Of a stretch of 7,016 nucleotides of DNA, positions 5,964 through 7,016 are shown piece after piece. The position numbers and the translations under genes were made by a program. Within the stretch, counting starts at the first letter, position 1. The number at the start of each line of letters is the position of its first letter. A model generated the notes under the pieces. The model was not told the origin of the DNA. It saw only the letters and a program-made list of their open reading frames with translations, and did not search any database. The stretch is from Gemmatimonadota bacterium (GTDB lineage: Bacteria > Gemmatimonadota > Gemmatimonadetes > Longimicrobiales > Longimicrobiaceae): the NCBI GenBank assembly GCA_019348475.1, contig JAHWJJ010000245.1, positions 1 through 7,016 of the forward strand. Reading direction: 5' to 3'.

Positions 5964-5999
5964 CGGCCGCGTTCCGGGTGGGGTGGCGCAACGCGGCCG
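5964..5999 (+). promoter_or_regulatory. 10-bp inverted repeat upstream of the small lipoprotein gene
   Basis: CGGCCGCGTT (5964-5973) pairs perfectly with AACGCGGCCG (5990-5999) around a 16-nt loop, ending 38 nt before the ATG at 6038. No + strand gene lies immediately upstream, so it is unlikely to be a terminator for a rightward transcript. An operator or a 5'-UTR hairpin is more likely. Confidence 0.4.
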
Positions 6000-6037
6000 G
6001 CGGGCTCACACGCAACGGACACTGAACGGAGCGCGAC

Positions 6038-6502
6038 ATGCTCAACGGATCTTACCTGGGGGCGGCCTGCCTGCTGGCCCTGCTGGCGGCGTGCAAGTCC
6101 GGTTCGGCGGCGGAGGCCGGCACCTACACCGCGACCATCTCGGGACCCGTCGAGCAGACGGTTTCCGGGCGCGCGCGCCTGCAGCGGGCCGCCGGCCTCG
6201 ACGAGTTCGGCGTGGCCGTGCACATGATCCCGCCGAGTGGGGACGCCGACGGCGGCATCTTCCTCTTCTTCCGCGACAGACCGCGCGCGGGCACGTATCC
6301 CATCGTCCCCAAGGGTGCGTACGCGCTGGGCCCAGGTGAAGCGTCCGCCGTGACCTCGCTCGGGGACGGCGCGGTCGGCACCTCCGGCCAGGTGGACGTC
6401 ACCTCGTCCCGCCCGCTGCAGGCCACCTTCACCTTCCAGGAACAGCGGCCCGGCGAGGCCGAGCCCCGGGTCCGCGTCACCGGCGAGTTCACCATCCCCT
6501 AG
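6038..6502 (+). CDS. Small predicted lipoprotein, beta-sandwich type, function unknown
   Basis: The product is 154 residues. The signal peptide has a hydrophobic core at 7-18 and lipobox LAAC with Cys19, so the mature protein of about 136 residues is probably anchored in the envelope. After the lipobox there are alternating short beta-type segments: GTYTATISGP (28-37), TVSGRARLQ (41-49), FGVAVHMIPP (57-66), GGIFLFFRD (72-80), AGTYPIV (84-90), SGQVDVTSS (116-124), ATFTFQ (129-134) and VRVTGEFTIP (145-154). The rhythm SG...GTYPI...SG.V.VTSS...V.GEF is common in small Bacteroidota- and Gemmatimonadota-type lipoproteins with a single beta-sandwich, but I cannot name the family. No catalytic motif is visible, and the only Cys in the mature part is the lipidated one. 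GGAG at 6028-6031, 6 nt before the ATG, supports the start. It is transcribed divergently from the large hydrolase lipoprotein. Confidence 0.85.
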   Translation: MLNGSYLGAACLLALLAACKSGSAAEAGTYTATISGPVEQTVSGRARLQRAAGLDEFGVAVHMIPPSGDADGGIFLFFRDRPRAGTYPIVPKGAYALGPGEASAVTSLGDGAVGTSGQVDVTSSRPLQATFTFQEQRPGEAEPRVRVTGEFTIP

Positions 6503-6552
6503 AGAGCGGCCTCGCCTCACCCCCAGTCGCTTCCCAGGTTCCGGCAGGATCT

Positions 6553-6572
6553 TGAGCCTGAAAAAGGGCTCA
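6553..6572 (+). terminator. Short hairpin after the small lipoprotein gene
   Basis: TGAGCC (6553-6558) pairs with GGCTCA (6567-6572) around an 8-nt A-rich loop, about 50 nt after the stop codon. The stem is short and has no T-tract, so it is a weak candidate. The hairpin at 6586 is the likelier main terminator. Confidence 0.3.
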
Positions 6573-6583
6573 TCACAGATTTG

Positions 6584-6614
6584 GAGCCCCGCCCGGAGCG
6601 CGTCCGGGCGGGGC
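6584..6614. terminator. 12-bp terminator hairpin (repeat copy 2)
   Basis: This is the same perfect 12-bp stem and 5-nt loop as at 2351-2379, and the 31 nt are identical. Here the right flank is GTCGTT, so the U-tail is poorer than in copy 1. It lies 84 nt after the stop of the small lipoprotein gene and on the 3' side of the decayed gene fragment. It could therefore serve either direction, or be a leftover of the duplication. Confidence 0.7.
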
Positions 6615-6633
6615 GTCGTTCGGCGGAACTGGT

Positions 6634-6655
6634 CAGGTCAGGAGGCCCTGACCTG
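6634..6655. repeat. 9-bp inverted repeat with tetraloop
   Basis: CAGGTCAGG (6634-6642) pairs perfectly with CCTGACCTG (6647-6655) around AGGC. It lies in the stretch 6615-6709 that has no counterpart between terminator and gene in the intact copy. It may be part of an inserted sequence or another transcript-end structure. No coding sequence is supportable in 6503-6749. Confidence 0.45.
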
Positions 6656-6749
6656 CTCGATGGCAGTCGTCTGCGCCAGCGGCGGGAGATCGTGGACGCG
6701 GAGGAGGGGTCAGCGGCGGATCGGGGCCGAGGAACGGGTCCGATCACTG

Positions 6750-7016
6750 TTCACCGGGCGCAGCGTCCCGCCGTCCAGCTCGAACACCGTCCACACCGTG
6801 CCGGGCTGGTTGGGCACGTTGAACTCGCCCAGCAGCTGACCGCCGCCGGTACACGCGCAGCAGCGCCCCCGAGGTGGCCAGCTGGTCTCCGGAGCCGCGT
6901 AGAACAGGTGGAAGCGCGAGCCGGCCGCCGGGCCCGGTCAGGTGCGAGTCCAGGTCACGCCGCGTGGCGCCCCACCGCAGCACGATGGTGATGTCGTCGG
7001 TGTTGGGCGACAGCGT
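6750..7016 (-). pseudogene. Decayed partial copy of the large lipoprotein gene (DUF2135-like region), running off the right edge
   Basis: On the minus strand this fragment matches residues about 925-1062 of the intact lipoprotein but cannot encode it. Reading from the right edge, LRWGATRRDLDSHLTGP is recognisable. A 2-nt deletion near 6930 then shifts the frame. A block equal to 2725-2869 of the intact gene (145 nt, not a multiple of three) is missing at the GGT at 6884-6886. DQLATSGALLRVYR reappears, then a 1-nt insertion near 6844 shifts the frame again. The last 42 or so codons, the stop and the post-stop hairpin (2428-2588 equivalent, 161 nt) are also gone. The lost middle block includes the LDIDD and YGPE motifs. 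The 5' portion lies outside the window, so this may be the tail of a once full-length paralogue or only a short duplicated piece. Confidence 0.85.

Noticed and set aside
6517..6747. Minus-strand open frame of 76 residues beside the decayed copy
   Set aside because: Arg/Ser-rich product reading through the terminator hairpin; no coding signature.
6744..6983. Apparently intact 79-residue gene on the minus strand
   Set aside because: It is a chance splice of in-frame and out-of-frame pieces of the large lipoprotein gene joined by deletions and indels, so it is called a pseudogene fragment.
1..7016. CRISPR array, tRNA, rRNA, transposase or phage genes
   Set aside because: No regularly spaced repeats, no tRNA-like T-loop and acceptor pairing, no rRNA-like blocks, and no integrase or transposase motifs were seen on either strand.

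Overview
The window is very GC-rich, with G/C at most third codon positions and lipobox-bearing secreted proteins. It looks like a Gram-negative environmental bacterium, plausibly Gemmatimonadota (Longimicrobium-like). That assignment is an impression from composition and protein style, not a demonstrated match. No rRNA, tRNA, CRISPR array, transposase or complete insertion sequence is visible.

Left part (1-2165, all + strand). Three small genes lie in a row: a short-chain dehydrogenase/reductase (198-893), a lipoprotein with a Cu/Zn-superoxide-dismutase-like or CHRD-like beta-sandwich that lacks the zinc loop (1010-1549), and a RimJ/RimL-type GNAT acetyltransferase (1641-2165). Strong GC-rich hairpins sit in each gap, so they are probably separate transcription units rather than one tight operon.

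Middle (2166-5773). A structured convergent intergenic region holds a possible three-way-junction fold, a perfect 12-bp terminator hairpin and a 9-bp hairpin just past a stop codon. After it comes the dominant gene, on the minus strand (5773 down to 2459). It encodes a predicted 1104-residue lipoprotein. In order it has a beta-rich N-terminal half, an alpha/beta-hydrolase (lipase/esterase-like) region with a His-Ser-Gln-Gly nucleophile elbow, a Big_2-type Ig-like domain, two carboxypeptidase-regulatory-like domains and a C-terminal DUF2135/YfaP-like domain. It looks like a surface-anchored or periplasmic enzyme with a stalk of beta modules.

Right part (5774-7016). A 264-bp divergent promoter region separates the large gene from a small lipoprotein of unknown function (6038-6502, +). 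After that gene the same 31-nt terminator hairpin occurs again. It is followed by a decayed, frameshifted partial copy of the 3' end of the large gene (6750-7016, minus), which runs off the right edge. This copy has lost two internal blocks of 161 and 145 nt relative to the intact gene, yet the remaining coding sequence is nearly identical.

The genes do not form an obvious pathway. The common theme is cell-envelope lipoproteins. The most notable points are the architecture of the large hydrolase lipoprotein, its nearby broken duplicate, and the zinc-loop-less SOD-like protein.
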